DNA of 64,000 nt from Streptomyces fuscichromogenes (GTDB lineage Bacteria; Actinomycetota; Actinomycetes; Streptomycetales; Streptomycetaceae), in the NCBI RefSeq assembly GCF_014645815.1, contig NZ_BMML01000001.1, positions 366,118-430,117 on the forward strand, given 5' to 3'. The position numbers and the translations under genes are program-made. Positions 48,289-58,306 of the stretch are shown here, piece after piece (position 1 is the first letter of the stretch; each line of letters begins with the position of its first letter). Below the pieces are notes generated by a model that was given only the letters and a program-made list of their open reading frames with translations, was not told the DNA's origin and did no database searches.

Positions 48289-49485
48289 GTGGCAGCACCG
48301 CAGAACTACCTCGCAGTCATCAAGGTCATCGGTGTCGGCGGCGGTGGTGTCAATGCCATCAACCGGATGATCGAGGTCGGTCTCAAGGGCGTCGAGTTCA
48401 TCGCCATCAACACCGACGCACAGGCGCTGTTGATGAGCGACGCCGACGTCAAGCTCGACGTCGGTCGTGAACTCACCCGTGGACTCGGCGCCGGCGCCAA
48501 CCCGGCCGTCGGCCGCAAGGCCGCCGAGGACCACCGTGAGGAGATCGAGGAGGTCCTCAAGGGGGCCGACATGGTCTTCGTGACGGCCGGCGAGGGCGGC
48601 GGCACCGGCACCGGCGGCGCGCCCGTCGTGGCCAACATCGCGCGCTCGCTGGGCGCCCTCACCATCGGCGTGGTCACCCGCCCCTTCACCTTCGAGGGCC
48701 GGCGCCGCGCCAACCAGGCCGAGGACGGCATCGCCGAACTCCGCGAAGAGGTCGACACCCTCATCGTCATCCCGAACGACCGGCTGCTGTCCATCTCGGA
48801 CCGCCAGGTCTCGGTGCTCGACGCGTTCAAGTCGGCCGACCAGGTCCTGCTCTCGGGTGTCCAGGGCATCACCGACCTCATCACCACCCCGGGCCTGATC
48901 AACCTCGACTTCGCGGACGTCAAGTCGGTCATGTCCGAGGCCGGTTCGGCCCTCATGGGCATCGGCTCGGCCCGCGGCGACGACCGCGCGGTGGCCGCCG
49001 CCGAGATGGCGATCTCCTCGCCGCTCCTGGAGGCCTCCATCGACGGCGCCCGGGGCGTGCTGCTCTCCATCTCCGGCGGCTCCGACCTCGGCCTGTTCGA
49101 GATCAACGAGGCCGCCCAGCTGGTCAGCGAGGCCGCCCACCCCGAGGCCAACATCATCTTCGGCGCGGTCATCGACGACGCGCTCGGCGACGAGGTCCGC
49201 GTCACGGTCATCGCGGCCGGCTTCGACGGCGGCCAGCCCCCGGCCCGCCGGGACAACGTCCTCGGCTCGTCCTCGACCGCCGCCCGCCGCGAGGAGCCCG
49301 CTCCGGCCCGGCGGGAGCCCGAGCGCCCCTCCTTCGGCTCGCTCGGCAGCGTGACGCCGAAGGAGGAGCCGGAGCCGATGCCGGAGCCGGTGGCCGACCT
49401 CCCGGTCGCCCCGCCGGTCCCGCCGTCCCGTTCCTACACGGACAGCGCGGCCGAGGAACTGGACGTACCGGACTTCCTCAAGTGA
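48289..49485 (+). CDS. ftsZ: Cell division protein FtsZ
   Basis: 398 aa tubulin-like GTPase. Tubulin signature [13 protein letters not shown]-terminal [18 protein letters not shown]7-loop [12 protein letters not shown] disordered Pro/Glu linker (about 318-385) precedes the conserved C-terminal peptide ELDVPDFLK that binds partner proteins such as SepF. The GTG 48289 start follows GAGAGG. Confidence 0.97.
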   Translation: MAAPQNYLAVIKVIGVGGGGVNAINRMIEVGLKGVEFIAINTDAQALLMSDADVKLDVGRELTRGLGAGANPAVGRKAAEDHREEIEEVLKGADMVFVTAGEGGGTGTGGAPVVANIARSLGALTIGVVTRPFTFEGRRRANQAEDGIAELREEVDTLIVIPNDRLLSISDRQVSVLDAFKSADQVLLSGVQGITDLITTPGLINLDFADVKSVMSEAGSALMGIGSARGDDRAVAAAEMAISSPLLEASIDGARGVLLSISGGSDLGLFEINEAAQLVSEAAHPEANIIFGAVIDDALGDEVRVTVIAAGFDGGQPPARRDNVLGSSSTAARREEPAPARREPERPSFGSLGSVTPKEEPEPMPEPVADLPVAPPVPPSRSYTDSAAEELDVPDFLK

Positions 49486-49495
49486 TCCTTACGAC

Positions 49496-50224
49496 GTGAC
49501 AGGACAGCGCGAGACCGTGAGCGGCGCGCACTTCGTCTTCACCGACAGGTGGGGCGGGGTGAGCGCCGCTCCGTACGAGGAGCTCAACCTGGGCGGGGCG
49601 GTCGGCGACGACCCCGGCACGGTACGGACCAACCGGGAGATCGCCGCCAAGTCGCTCGGCCTGGACCCCGGCCGGGTGGTCTGGATGAACCAGGTGCACG
49701 GCAACGAGGTCGCCGTCGTGGACGAGCCCTGGGGAGAGCGGCCGGTGCCGCAGGTCGACGCCGTGGTCACCGGGCGCCGGGGGCTCGCCCTCGCCGTCCT
49801 GACCGCGGACTGCACGCCGGTCCTGCTCGCCGACCCGGTCGCCGGGATCGTGGCCGCCGCCCACGCGGGCCGGCCCGGCATGATCGCCGGGGTCGTTCCG
49901 GCCGCCGTGCGCGCCATGACGGAACTCGGCGCCGACCCCGCCCGGATCGTCGCCCGCACCGGACCTGCCGTCTGCGGCCGGTGCTACGAGGTGCCGGAGG
50001 CGATGCGCGCCGAGGTGGCCGCCGTCGAACCGGCGGCGCACGCCGAGACCAGCTGGGGCACTCCGGCGGTCGACGTCAGCGCCGGAGTGCACGCACAGCT
50101 CGCGCGCGCCGGGGTGCACGACCGGGTGCAGTCGCCGGTGTGCACGCTGGAGTCGGGTGATCACTTCTCGTACCGCCGGGACCGCACCACCGGACGGCTC
50201 GCCGGCTATGTGTGGTTGGACTGA
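49496..50224 (+). CDS. pgeF: Peptidoglycan editing factor PgeF (YlmD/YfiH, laccase-like fold)
   Basis: 242 aa. Zinc/copper-site motifs: MNQVHGNEV, VLTADCTPVLLAD and VAAAHAGRPG. Homologues remove wrongly incorporated residues from peptidoglycan precursors. The later HAGWRG-type motif reads HAGRPG here. The start GTG 49496 has no clear ribosome binding site. It lies 10 nt after ftsZ. Confidence 0.88.
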   Translation: MTGQRETVSGAHFVFTDRWGGVSAAPYEELNLGGAVGDDPGTVRTNREIAAKSLGLDPGRVVWMNQVHGNEVAVVDEPWGERPVPQVDAVVTGRRGLALAVLTADCTPVLLADPVAGIVAAAHAGRPGMIAGVVPAAVRAMTELGADPARIVARTGPAVCGRCYEVPEAMRAEVAAVEPAAHAETSWGTPAVDVSAGVHAQLARAGVHDRVQSPVCTLESGDHFSYRRDRTTGRLAGYVWLD

Positions 50225-50230
50225 TCGGGC

Positions 50231-50950
50231 ATGACGGACCGTAAGTACGAACTCACCGCAAACCTCGCGAAAGTCGAGGAGCGCATCGCCGCCGCCTGTG
50301 CGGCGGCCGGGCGCAAGCGGGAGGAGGTGACCCTGATCGTGGTCACCAAGACCTATCCGGCGAGCGACGTGCGGATCCTGTCGGGGCTCGGGGTGCGGCA
50401 TGTCGCCGAGAACCGGGACCAGGACGCGGCGCCGAAGGCCGCCGAATGTGCGGATCTGCCCCTCAACTGGCACTTTGTTGGTCAACTGCAGACCAACAAG
50501 GTGCGATCCGTGGTGGGTTATGCGGATGTCGTGCAGTCGGTCGACCGTTCCAGGCTCGTGGACGCGCTGTCCAGGGAGGCGGTGCGGGCCGGGCGCGAGG
50601 TCGGCTGTCTCCTCCAGGTCGCGCTCGACGCGGGTGCGAGCGGAAGAGGGGAGCGCGGCGGCGTGGCGCCGGGCGGAATCGAAGAGTTGGCCGCCCTTGT
50701 CGCCGGGGCGCCCGGACTCCGGCTCGACGGCCTCATGACCGTCGCTCCGCTGACCGGGGAGTACGCGGGGCGTCAACGTATGGCGTTCGAGCGGTTGATG
50801 GATTTGTCGACTGACCTGCGCCGGACTCATCCGGCTGCGAACATGGTCTCCGCAGGGATGAGTGCGGACCTTGAGGAAGCCGTGGCCGCCGGGGCGACAC
50901 ATGTACGCGTCGGCACTGCGGTACTCGGAGTCCGCCCCAGGCTCGGGTAA
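50231..50950 (+). CDS. YggS family PLP homeostasis protein (YlmE)
   Basis: 239 aa alanine-racemase-fold protein with the PLP Lys in LIVVTKTYPASD, HFVGQLQTNKVRSVV, GLMTVAP and STDLRR...SAGMSADLEEAVAAGATHVRVG. It is thought to buffer cellular PLP. It is the usual neighbour of ftsZ and sepF in Gram-positive bacteria, 6 nt after pgeF. Confidence 0.92.
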   Translation: MTDRKYELTANLAKVEERIAAACAAAGRKREEVTLIVVTKTYPASDVRILSGLGVRHVAENRDQDAAPKAAECADLPLNWHFVGQLQTNKVRSVVGYADVVQSVDRSRLVDALSREAVRAGREVGCLLQVALDAGASGRGERGGVAPGGIEELAALVAGAPGLRLDGLMTVAPLTGEYAGRQRMAFERLMDLSTDLRRTHPAANMVSAGMSADLEEAVAAGATHVRVGTAVLGVRPRLG

Positions 50951-51076
50951 CGTCGCCAGGAAGTCGGACCACAGCAGAAAATATGGTCAATGCCGCCCAG
51001 GGTGGGCACAACGACCGTGTGGATCGCGAGACTTGGCAGTCGTCACCGATCCACCACAGAGCGGAGGACTCAGAGC

Positions 51077-51718
51077 ATGGCCGGCGCGATGCGCAAGATG
51101 GCGGTCTACCTCGGCCTCGTGGAGGACGATGGGTACGACGGCCGCGGATTCGACCCCGATGACGACTTCGAGCCCGAACTGGACCCGGAGCCCGAGCGTG
51201 ATCATCGACGGCACGAGCCGCCACACCAGTCCCATGGTGCACACCAGTCCCAAAGGGACGATTCGGTACGAGTAGTACAACCGTCGCCCCCGCGCGAGCC
51301 GATGTCGCATTCCGCTTCGCTCCCCGCGGAATCGGGACGCCCCGCGCGCATCGCCCCCGTGGCGTCCATCACACAAGAACGCGCGAGCCTGGAGAAGAAC
51401 GCACCGGTGATCATGCCCAAGGTCGTGTCGGAACGAGAGCCTTACCGGATCACCACGCTCCACCCCCGGACCTACAACGAGGCCCGTACCATCGGGGAAC
51501 ACTTCCGTGAGGGCACCCCGGTGATCATGAATCTGACTGAGATGGATGACACAGACGCGAAGCGACTTGTCGACTTTGCGGCTGGTTTGGTGTTTGGTCT
51601 TCACGGCAGCATCGAGCGGGTGACGCAGAAGGTGTTCCTGTTGTCGCCTGCTAACGTCGATGTCACGGCGGAGGACAAGGCCCGCATCGCAGAGGGCGGG
51701 TTCTTCAACCAGAGCTGA
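51077..51718 (+). CDS. sepF: Cell division protein SepF
   Basis: 213 aa. N-terminal membrane-targeting amphipathic helix [18 protein letters not shown], an acidic/His-rich disordered linker, then the SepF domain (about 120-210, [20 protein letters not shown] and [17 protein letters not shown]). It anchors FtsZ at the membrane, replacing FtsA. ATG 51077 has GGAGG about 10 nt upstream. The interval 50951-51076 holds its promoter. Confidence 0.95.
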   Translation: MAGAMRKMAVYLGLVEDDGYDGRGFDPDDDFEPELDPEPERDHRRHEPPHQSHGAHQSQRDDSVRVVQPSPPREPMSHSASLPAESGRPARIAPVASITQERASLEKNAPVIMPKVVSEREPYRITTLHPRTYNEARTIGEHFREGTPVIMNLTEMDDTDAKRLVDFAAGLVFGLHGSIERVTQKVFLLSPANVDVTAEDKARIAEGGFFNQS

Positions 51719-51769
51719 GACGCAAGACCGGAACAAGGCACGTAACAGGGGAGAGGGAAAGCACGGATC

Positions 51770-52054
51770 ATGAGCGTGTTTCTGGATGTGATCTACATCG
51801 CGCTGATGTGCTTCCTCATCGTGCTGATCTTCCGGTTGGTCATGGACTACGTGTTCCAGTTCGCCCGCTCATGGCAACCCGGCAAGGCGATGGTGGTCGT
51901 ACTTGAGGCCACTTACACTGTCACCGATCCACCGCTCAAGCTTCTGCGGCGGGTCATCCCGCCGCTGCGTCTCGGGGGCGTGGCGCTCGACCTGTCCTTC
52001 TTCGTACTGATGATCATCGTCTACATCCTGATCGCGATCGTTGGTCGGCTGTGA
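51770..52054 (+). CDS. YggT/YlmG family membrane protein
   Basis: 94 aa with two membrane helices (about 5-28 and 70-93) flanking the motif TDPPLKLLRRVIPPLRLG, typical of YggT. It accompanies sepF and divIVA. The precise role is unknown, though homologues are linked to division or osmotic response. GGGGAGAGG is the ribosome binding site. Confidence 0.9.
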   Translation: MSVFLDVIYIALMCFLIVLIFRLVMDYVFQFARSWQPGKAMVVVLEATYTVTDPPLKLLRRVIPPLRLGGVALDLSFFVLMIIVYILIAIVGRL

Positions 52055-52113
52055 TGAGGAGCGATGTGACCTACCGTCTTGCCGAACGCCGACGACTACG
52101 TTGAGGTGAAGAG

Positions 52114-53460
52114 ATGCCGTTGACCCCCGAGGACGTGCGGAACAAGCAGTTCACGACCGTCCGCCTCCGAGAAGGCTATGACGAGGACGAGGTCGATGCC
52201 TTCCTCGACGAGGTCGAAGCCGAACTGACGCGCCTGCTCCGCGAGAACGAGGACCTGCGCGCCAAACTGGCCGCGGCCACGCGCGCTGCTGCCCAGAACC
52301 AGCAGAACATGCGCAAGCCGCCGGAGCCGCAGGACCAGCAGCAGGGCGGCATGCCTCAGGGTGGAATGCCTCAGCAGGGTATGCCCCCGCAGGGCATGCC
52401 GCAGCAGGGGATGCCCCAGCAGGGAATGCCTCAGCAGGGGATGCCTCAGGGCGGTATGCCCCAGCAGGGCATGCGAGGCCCCGGCGCTCCGGTGCCCGCC
52501 GGCATATCGGGCCCGCCGCAGCAGCAGATGGGTGGCCCCATGGGCGGTCCCCCGCAGCTGCCGAGCGGCGCCCCGCAGCTGCCGGCCGGTCCCAGTGGCC
52601 AGGGCGGTCCGCAGGGTCCCGGTCCGATGGGTCAGGGCCCGATGGGCCAGGGTCCGATGGGCCAGGGCATGGGCCAGGGTCCCGGTCCGATGGGCCAGGG
52701 CATGGGTCAGGGTCCCGGTCCGATGGGCCAGGGGATGGGTCAGGGTCCCGGTCCGATGGGCCAGGGCATGGGCCCGATGGGCGGCCAGCCCCCCATGCAG
52801 CAGATGGGTGGTCCGATGGGCGGCCCCATGGGCGGTCCGATGGGCGGCCCCGGTCAGGGCCCCGGTGGCGACAGCGCCGCGCGTGTCCTCTCGCTGGCCC
52901 AGCAGACCGCCGACCAGGCGATCGCCGAGGCCCGCTCCGAGGCCAACAAGATCGTCGGCGAGGCCCGCAGCCGCGCCGAGGGTCTGGAGCGTGACGCCCG
53001 TGCCAAGGCCGACGCGCTGGAGCGGGACGCGCAGGAGAAGCACCGCGTCGCCATGGGCTCCCTGGAGTCCGCGCGCGCCACGCTGGAGCGCAAGGTCGAG
53101 GACCTGCGCGGCTTCGAGCGCGAGTACCGCACGCGTCTGAAGTCGTACCTGGAGTCGCAGCTGCGTCAGCTGGAGACCCAGGCCGACGACTCCCTGGCGC
53201 CGCCGCGCACCCCGGCCACCGCCTCCCTCCCGCCGTCCCCGGCGCCCTCCATGGCCCCGGCCGGCGCGAGCGCCCCGTCCTACGGCGGCAACCCGCCCAT
53301 GGGTGGTCCGTCCCCCGCTGCCCCGTCCTACGGCGGCCAGCAGCAGATGACGCCGGCGATGACCCAGCCGATGGCACCGGTACGCCCGCAGGGCCCGTCC
53401 CCGATGGGCCAGGCGCCGTCCCCGATGCGCGGCTTCCTGATCGACGAGGACGACAACTGA
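52114..53460 (+). CDS. divIVA: Polar growth protein DivIVA (Wag31)
   Basis: 448 aa. The conserved membrane-binding N-terminus [20 protein letters not shown] and the first coiled coil (about 30-65) are followed by a long Gln/Gly/Met/Pro-rich insert (about 70-250) made of GMPQQ- and GPMGQG-type repeats. A second coiled coil follows (about 255-360), then a disordered Pro-rich tail ending in [10 protein letters not shown]. In Streptomyces it directs tip growth and branching and is a target of a Ser/Thr kinase. Confidence 0.95.
   Translation: MPLTPEDVRNKQFTTVRLREGYDEDEVDAFLDEVEAELTRLLRENEDLRAKLAAATRAAAQNQQNMRKPPEPQDQQQGGMPQGGMPQQGMPPQGMPQQGMPQQGMPQQGMPQGGMPQQGMRGPGAPVPAGISGPPQQQMGGPMGGPPQLPSGAPQLPAGPSGQGGPQGPGPMGQGPMGQGPMGQGMGQGPGPMGQGMGQGPGPMGQGMGQGPGPMGQGMGPMGGQPPMQQMGGPMGGPMGGPMGGPGQGPGGDSAARVLSLAQQTADQAIAEARSEANKIVGEARSRAEGLERDARAKADALERDAQEKHRVAMGSLESARATLERKVEDLRGFEREYRTRLKSYLESQLRQLETQADDSLAPPRTPATASLPPSPAPSMAPAGASAPSYGGNPPMGGPSPAAPSYGGQQQMTPAMTQPMAPVRPQGPSPMGQAPSPMRGFLIDEDDN
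52330..52860 (+). repeat. Coding tandem repeats inside divIVA
   Basis: DNA units of CAGCAGGG(G/A)ATGCC type (about 52370-52470) and GGTCCGATGGGCCAGGGCAT type (about 52615-52780) recur many times with small changes. They encode the PQQGM and GPMGQG runs and probably vary in number between strains. Confidence 0.8.
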
Positions 53461-53500
53461 CGGCCGCCGTGTAGTACGGCGTAGTCGTAGGCAGGCGTTC

Positions 53501-53540
53501 AAAGGGCGGGCCCCGGATTCCGATCCGGGGCCCGCCCTTT
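53501..53540 (+). terminator. Terminator after divIVA
   Basis: A perfect 18-bp stem (AAAGGGCGGGCCCCGGAT with its complement) and a 4-nt loop, ending in TTTT. It lies 41 nt after the divIVA stop. Confidence 0.95.
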
Positions 53541-53569
53541 TGACGCGGGTCGCGTCCGCCCGCTTGTTC

Positions 53570-53592
53570 GGGGGCGCGGGGAACCGCGCACG
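53570..53592 (+). repeat. Dispersed repeat, copy E (partial)
   Basis: GGGGGCGCGGGGAACCGCGC, a diverged copy, lies between the two terminators of the divIVA-ileS junction. Confidence 0.5.
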
Positions 53593-53616
53593 GCGGCTGC
53601 TCCGACCTGCGCCTAT

Positions 53617-53657
53617 GAGAAGGGCCCGGTCTCCACCCTGGAGACCGGGCCCTTCTC
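53617..53657 (-). terminator. Terminator after ileS
   Basis: A perfect 18-bp stem, GAGAAGGGCCCGGTCTCC with its complement, and a 5-nt loop, 15 nt beyond the ileS stop. Confidence 0.9.
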
Positions 53658-53671
53658 GAACAGGCCGGCGG

Positions 53672-56600
53672 CTACGCCTTGCGCAGGCGGAACGTCAGCG
53701 AGAGCCCTTCGTCGGTGAAGGGATCGCCGTAACCGCCATCCCCCTCGCCCTGGGAGAAGTCGGTCGCCAGCACCTCGTCGGCGATCAGCGCGGCGTGCTC
53801 CGCCAGCGCCGCGATCACCGCCGGGTCGGTCGACACCCACCTGAGCGCGATCCGGTCGGCCACGTCCAGCCCGCTGTTCTTGCGCGCCTCCTGGATCAGC
53901 CGGATCGCGTCCCGGGCCAGACCGGCCTGCCGCAGCTCCTCGGTGATCTCCAGGTCGAGCGCGACGGTCGCACCGGAGTCCGACGCCACCGACCAGCCCT
54001 CACGCGGCGTCTCCGTGATGATCACCTCGTCCGGAGCCAGCGTCACCCTCTCGCCCTCGACCTCCACCGACGCCGTGCCCTCGCGCAGCGCCAGCGACAG
54101 CGCGGCCGCGTCCGCCGCGGCGACCGCCCTGGCGACCTCCTGCACCCGCTTGCCGAACCGCTTGCCCAGCGCCCGGAAGTTGGCCTTGGCCGTGGTGTCC
54201 ACCAGCGAGCCGCCCACGTCGGACAGCGAGGCCAGCGACGAGACGTTCAGCTCGTCGGTGATCTGCGCGTGCAACTCCTTGTCGAGCGCGTCGAAGCCGA
54301 CCGCCGCGACCAGCGCCCGGGACAGCGGCTGCCGGGTCTTGACGCCCGACTCCGCGCGCGTGGCCCGGCCCAGCTCCACGAGCCGTCGTACCAGGACCAT
54401 CTGCTTCGACAGCTCCGGGTCGATGGCGGTGAGGTCCGCCTCCGGCCAGGTCGTCAGGTGGACGGACTCGGGGGCGCCCGGGGTGACCGGCACGACCAGG
54501 TCCTGCCACACCCGCTCGGTGATGAACGGGGTCAGCGGGGCCATCAGCCTGGTGACGGTCTCCACGACCTCGTGCAGCGTGCGCAGCGCGGCCTTGTCGC
54601 CCTGCCAGAAGCGACGGCGCGAGCGGCGGACGTACCAGTTGGACAGGTCGTCGACGAACGCCGACAGCAGCTTGCCGGCGCGCTGGGTGTCGTACGCCTC
54701 CAGAGCCTGCGTCACCTGGTCGGTGAGCGCGTGCAGTTCGGAGAGCAGCCAGCGGTCCAGGACCGGCCGGTCGGCCGGGGCCGGGTCGGCCGCGGACGGC
54801 GCCCAGTTCGACGTACGGGCGTACAGCGCCTGGAAGGCGACCGTGTTCCAGTACGTCAGCAGCGTCTTGCGGACGACCTCCTGGATGGTGCCGTGGCCCA
54901 CCCGGCGGGCCGCCCACGGTGAACCGCCGGCCGCCATGAACCAGCGCACCGCGTCCGCCCCGTGCCGGTCCATCAGCGGGATCGGCTCCAGGGTGTTGCC
55001 CAGGTGCTTGGACATCTTGCGGCCGTCCTCGGCGAGGATGTGGCCGAGGCAGACCACGTTCTCGTACGAGGAGCTGTCGAAGACCAGCGTGCCGACGGCC
55101 ATGAGGGTGTAGAACCACCCGCGTGTCTGGTCGATCGCCTCACTGATGAACTGGGCCGGGTAGCGGCTCTCGAACAGATCCTTGTTCTTGTGCGGGTAGC
55201 CCCACTGCGCGAACGGCATCGAACCCGAGTCGTACCAGGCGTCGATGACCTCCGGCACGCGCGTGGCCGTCTTCGCGCACTGGGGGCACGCGAAGGTGAC
55301 GGCGTCGATGAACGGGCGGTGCGGGTCGAGCTCCGACTGGTCGGTGCCGGTCAGCTCCGTCAGCTCCGCGCGGGAGCCGACGCAGGTGAGGTGGTCGTCC
55401 TCGCACCGCCAGATCGGCAGCGGGGTGCCCCAGTAGCGGTTGCGGGACAGCGCCCAGTCGATGTTGTTGTTCAGCCAGTCGCCGTACCGGCCGTGCTTGA
55501 CCGTGTCGGGGAACCAGTTGGTGTTCTCGTTCTCCGCGAGCAGGCGGTCCTTGACGGCCGTCGTGCGGATGTACCAGGACGGCTGCGCGTAGTAGAGCAG
55601 CGCGGTGTGGCAGCGCCAGCAGTGCGGGTAGCTGTGTTCGTACGGAAGGTGCTTGAACAGGAGGCCGCGCTGCGCCAGGTCCTCGGTGAGCCGTTCGTCG
55701 GCCTTCTTGAAGAAGACGCCGCCGACCAGCGGGACGTCCTCCTCGAAGGTGCCGTCCGGGCGGACCGGGTTCACCACCGGCAGGCCGTAGGCGCGGCACA
55801 CCTTGAGGTCGTCCTCGCCGAAGGCGGGGGACTGGTGGACCAGACCGGTGCCGTCCTCGGTCGTGACGTACTCGGCGTTGACGACGTAATGCGCCGGTTC
55901 CGGGAACTCCACGAGCTCGAACGGACGTTGATAGGTCCAGCGCTCCATTTCGGCGCCGGTGAAGGTCCGGCCCGTGGTCTCCCAGCCCTCGCCGAGCGCC
56001 TTGGCGAGCAGCGGCTCGGCGACGACGAGCTGCTCCTGGCCGTCGGTGGCGACGACGTAGGTGACCTCGGGGTGCGCGGCGACCGCCGTGTTGGACACCA
56101 GGGTCCAGGGGGTCGTCGTCCACACCAGGAGCGCGGCCTGGCCGGCGAGCGGACCGGAGGTGAGCGGGAAACGGACGTACACGGAGGGGTCGACGACCGT
56201 CTCGTAGCCCTGCGCCAGCTCGTGGTCGGACAGGCCGGTGCCGCAGCGCGGACACCAGGGCGCGACACGGTGGTCCTGGACCAGCAGATCCTTGTCGAAG
56301 ATCGTCTTCAGCGACCACCAGACCGACTCGATGTACTCGGGGTCCATCGTGCGGTAGGCGTCGTCCAGGTCGGTCCAGTACCCCATGCGGGTCGTGAGCG
56401 CCTCGAAGGCGTCGGTGTGGCGGGTCACCGACTCCCGGCACTTGGCGTTGAACTCGGCGATGCCGTACTTCTCGATGTCCGGCTTGCCGCTGAAGCCCAG
56501 CTCCTTCTCGACCGCGAGCTCCACGGGCAGGCCGTGGCAGTCCCAGCCGGCCTTGCGGGCCACGTGGTAGCCGCGCATGGTGCGGAAGCGGGGGAAGACG

Positions 56601-56809
56601 TCCTTGAAGACGCGCGCCTCGATGTGGTGGGCGCCGGGCATGCCGTTGGCGGTGGGCGGGCCCTCGTAGAACACCCACTCGGGGCGGCCCTCGGACTGCT
56701 CCAGGGTCTTGGCGAAGATCTTCTGCTCGCGCCAGAAGTCGAGCACGGCGTGCTCAAGGGCGGGCAGGTCGACCTGTGCGGGCACCTGGCGGTACGTCGG
56801 CGCTGTCAT
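53672..56809 (-). CDS. ileS: Isoleucyl-tRNA synthetase, type 2-like
   Basis: 1045 aa class I synthetase. The HIGH-type site reads GMPGAHHIEARVFKD and the KMSKS-type loop GRKMSKHLGN. CAHCW-like zinc motifs (APWCPRCGTGLSDHE, FACPQCAKT) and the editing domain are present. The length and the HHxE form of the HIGH region fit the eukaryote-like IleRS2 class, which is generally less sensitive to mupirocin than IleRS1. It is controlled by a T-box leader and converges on divIVA. Confidence 0.95.
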   Translation of the reverse strand: MTAPTYRQVPAQVDLPALEHAVLDFWREQKIFAKTLEQSEGRPEWVFYEGPPTANGMPGAHHIEARVFKDVFPRFRTMRGYHVARKAGWDCHGLPVELAVEKELGFSGKPDIEKYGIAEFNAKCRESVTRHTDAFEALTTRMGYWTDLDDAYRTMDPEYIESVWWSLKTIFDKDLLVQDHRVAPWCPRCGTGLSDHELAQGYETVVDPSVYVRFPLTSGPLAGQAALLVWTTTPWTLVSNTAVAAHPEVTYVVATDGQEQLVVAEPLLAKALGEGWETTGRTFTGAEMERWTYQRPFELVEFPEPAHYVVNAEYVTTEDGTGLVHQSPAFGEDDLKVCRAYGLPVVNPVRPDGTFEEDVPLVGGVFFKKADERLTEDLAQRGLLFKHLPYEHSYPHCWRCHTALLYYAQPSWYIRTTAVKDRLLAENENTNWFPDTVKHGRYGDWLNNNIDWALSRNRYWGTPLPIWRCEDDHLTCVGSRAELTELTGTDQSELDPHRPFIDAVTFACPQCAKTATRVPEVIDAWYDSGSMPFAQWGYPHKNKDLFESRYPAQFISEAIDQTRGWFYTLMAVGTLVFDSSSYENVVCLGHILAEDGRKMSKHLGNTLEPIPLMDRHGADAVRWFMAAGGSPWAARRVGHGTIQEVVRKTLLTYWNTVAFQALYARTSNWAPSAADPAPADRPVLDRWLLSELHALTDQVTQALEAYDTQRAGKLLSAFVDDLSNWYVRRSRRRFWQGDKAALRTLHEVVETVTRLMAPLTPFITERVWQDLVVPVTPGAPESVHLTTWPEADLTAIDPELSKQMVLVRRLVELGRATRAESGVKTRQPLSRALVAAVGFDALDKELHAQITDELNVSSLASLSDVGGSLVDTTAKANFRALGKRFGKRVQEVARAVAAADAAALSLALREGTASVEVEGERVTLAPDEVIITETPREGWSVASDSGATVALDLEITEELRQAGLARDAIRLIQEARKNSGLDVADRIALRWVSTDPAVIAALAEHAALIADEVLATDFSQGEGDGGYGDPFTDEGLSLTFRLRKA

Positions 56810-56819
56810 CTGCGAGCTT

Positions 56820-57110
56820 CCTCCAACGGACTTGCTGCCTTCCGTCGGAGGGACGAGAGCTTTGCCTTCCGTACGCCGTGTGCGGCGCGCTCCCGCGGTA
56901 CCACCCTCCTTGGCCCGCCGTGCGCCCTACGCGCCGGTGAGCCCCCTCATTGGGGTCGCGAAGCCGGTTCTACTGACCCCTGCGGGGCGTTCCTCCGGCG
57001 GCTCCGGGGTGATCTTCACGTCGCGCCGGCCCCCGGGCTTCCACCGTCCCCGGGTCGCTCTGGGCTGCGTACGCCGCTACTCGTCCCCATCCACGCTTCT
57101 CGCTCCGCCC
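56820..57110 (-). promoter_or_regulatory. T-box riboswitch of ileS, translational type
   Basis: On the minus strand GGGTGGTACCGCGG (56893-56906) is the T-box that pairs with the uncharged tRNA acceptor end. An ATC codon at 57011-57013, in the context GTGAAGATCACC, is the probable Ile specifier in stem I. Close to the start, CCTCCGACGG (56842-56851) can pair with CCGTTGGAGG (56820-56829), which holds the ribosome binding site GGAGG. This is a sequestering stem like those known in actinobacterial ileS leaders. The 5' boundary is approximate; a TACACT -10 lies at 57111-57116. Confidence 0.85.
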
Positions 57111-57414
57111 AGTGTACGGCGCCGCACGGACAGCGGCCGACCGGTTTTACGGGTGTCCGGCCCGGCCCGGTCGGCGCCCGGTGGCGGTCCGGCCGAGATG
57201 ACCCGAATGGCGCGGTACGCGTGTTCGCATCCTGGGATGTCCGGCTCGGCGGATTACCTCGCGGGGAGCTGGGCACAACGCATGCATACCTGCTGCGTGG
57301 GGGGTGCGGGGCAGGCGGATCGGGCGGCGTGCCCCGTTGCCGTGGGACTCGAGTCGATTTATCGTCCCAGCACGATTCGCGTGCAAGATCACAATATGTG
57401 AAGGGGCCGCGGCC

Positions 57415-58239
57415 ATGGTGGCGAAGAAGACCGCTGGGGGCGGCGGAAGACAGGGCGCGCGTGCGACAGCGGCGGCTCCTTCCAGGAGAGCGCCGGCTGA
57501 GAAGGGTTCCGCCGAGGACTCCGCCGTGACGAAGACACCGGTGGGCAGGACGGCCGGGAAGAAGGCCGTCGCGAAGAAGGCCGACGGGGTGAAGGCGGCC
57601 GGGAAGGCGGCGGCGGTGGTGAAGGACACCGCGGAACAGCCGGAGAAGAGCGCGTCCAGGGCCGCGGCGACGAAGACCGCGGCGGAGCAGGGCACGGCCA
57701 AGAAGAGCACGGCCAAGAAAGCGGGCGCGGCGCGGGCCGCGAAGCAGACGGGAGCCACGACGGTGGTTGCGAAGAAGACTCCTGGCACGGCCAGGGCGGC
57801 GGAGAGCGCCGTCCCCAAGGCGCGGGTCGCCACGGTGGTGCCGGGCGAGCTCGCGGTGCGTCCCGGCGAGGACCCGTGGACCCCGGAGGAGGTCGAGGAG
57901 GCGCGCACCGAGCTGATGACCGAGGCACTGCGGCTGCGCACCGAGCTGGACGCCTCCGACAGCGCCCTGGCCGGCCTGATGCGGGACTCCGGCGACGGCG
58001 CCGGCGACGACCAGGCCGACACCGGCACCAAGAACATCACGCGCGAGCACGAGCTGGCACTGGCCGCCAACGCGCGCGAGATGCTGGAACAGACCGAGCG
58101 TGCCCTCGCGAAGCTGGACGCGGGCACCTACGGCCTCTGCGAGAACTGCGGGAACGCCATCGGCAAGGCCCGGATGCAGGCCTTCCCGAGGGCCACCCTG
58201 TGCGTGGAGTGCAAGCAGAAGCAGGAACGCCGCTACTGA
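57415..58239 (+). CDS. TraR/DksA-type zinc finger protein with Lys/Ala-rich N-terminus
   Basis: 274 aa. Residues 1-135 are rich in Lys and Ala (VAKKTAGGGG, AGKKAVAKKADG, AKKSTAKKAG), like histone H1-type nucleoid proteins. Residues 155-274 form a coiled coil and a C4 zinc finger (LCENCGNAIGKARMQAFPRA, then LCVECKQ) of the DksA/TraR fold. DksA proteins bind RNA polymerase. DNA binding by the basic tail is an inference. The ATG 57415 start is preferred over a long upstream frame, since AGGGG lies 9 nt before it. The stretch 57117-57414 is promoter region with no gene seen. Confidence 0.88.
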   Translation: MVAKKTAGGGGRQGARATAAAPSRRAPAEKGSAEDSAVTKTPVGRTAGKKAVAKKADGVKAAGKAAAVVKDTAEQPEKSASRAAATKTAAEQGTAKKSTAKKAGAARAAKQTGATTVVAKKTPGTARAAESAVPKARVATVVPGELAVRPGEDPWTPEEVEEARTELMTEALRLRTELDASDSALAGLMRDSGDGAGDDQADTGTKNITREHELALAANAREMLEQTERALAKLDAGTYGLCENCGNAIGKARMQAFPRATLCVECKQKQERRY

Positions 58240-58306
58240 GCACCGGGGTCGCCTGGGGTGTGCCGTAGTCTCGTCCCGAGGCAGGCACCTAGGTTGAGGG
58301 ACTCAC

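Noticed and set aside
49850..49890. HAGRPG instead of HAGWRG in PgeF as a sign of inactivation
   Set aside because: The His and Cys ligands are intact, and actinobacterial members commonly vary at these two positions.
52330..52860. Regular repeats considered as a CRISPR array
   Set aside because: Units are contiguous, in frame and code for the DivIVA insert; there are no unique spacers.
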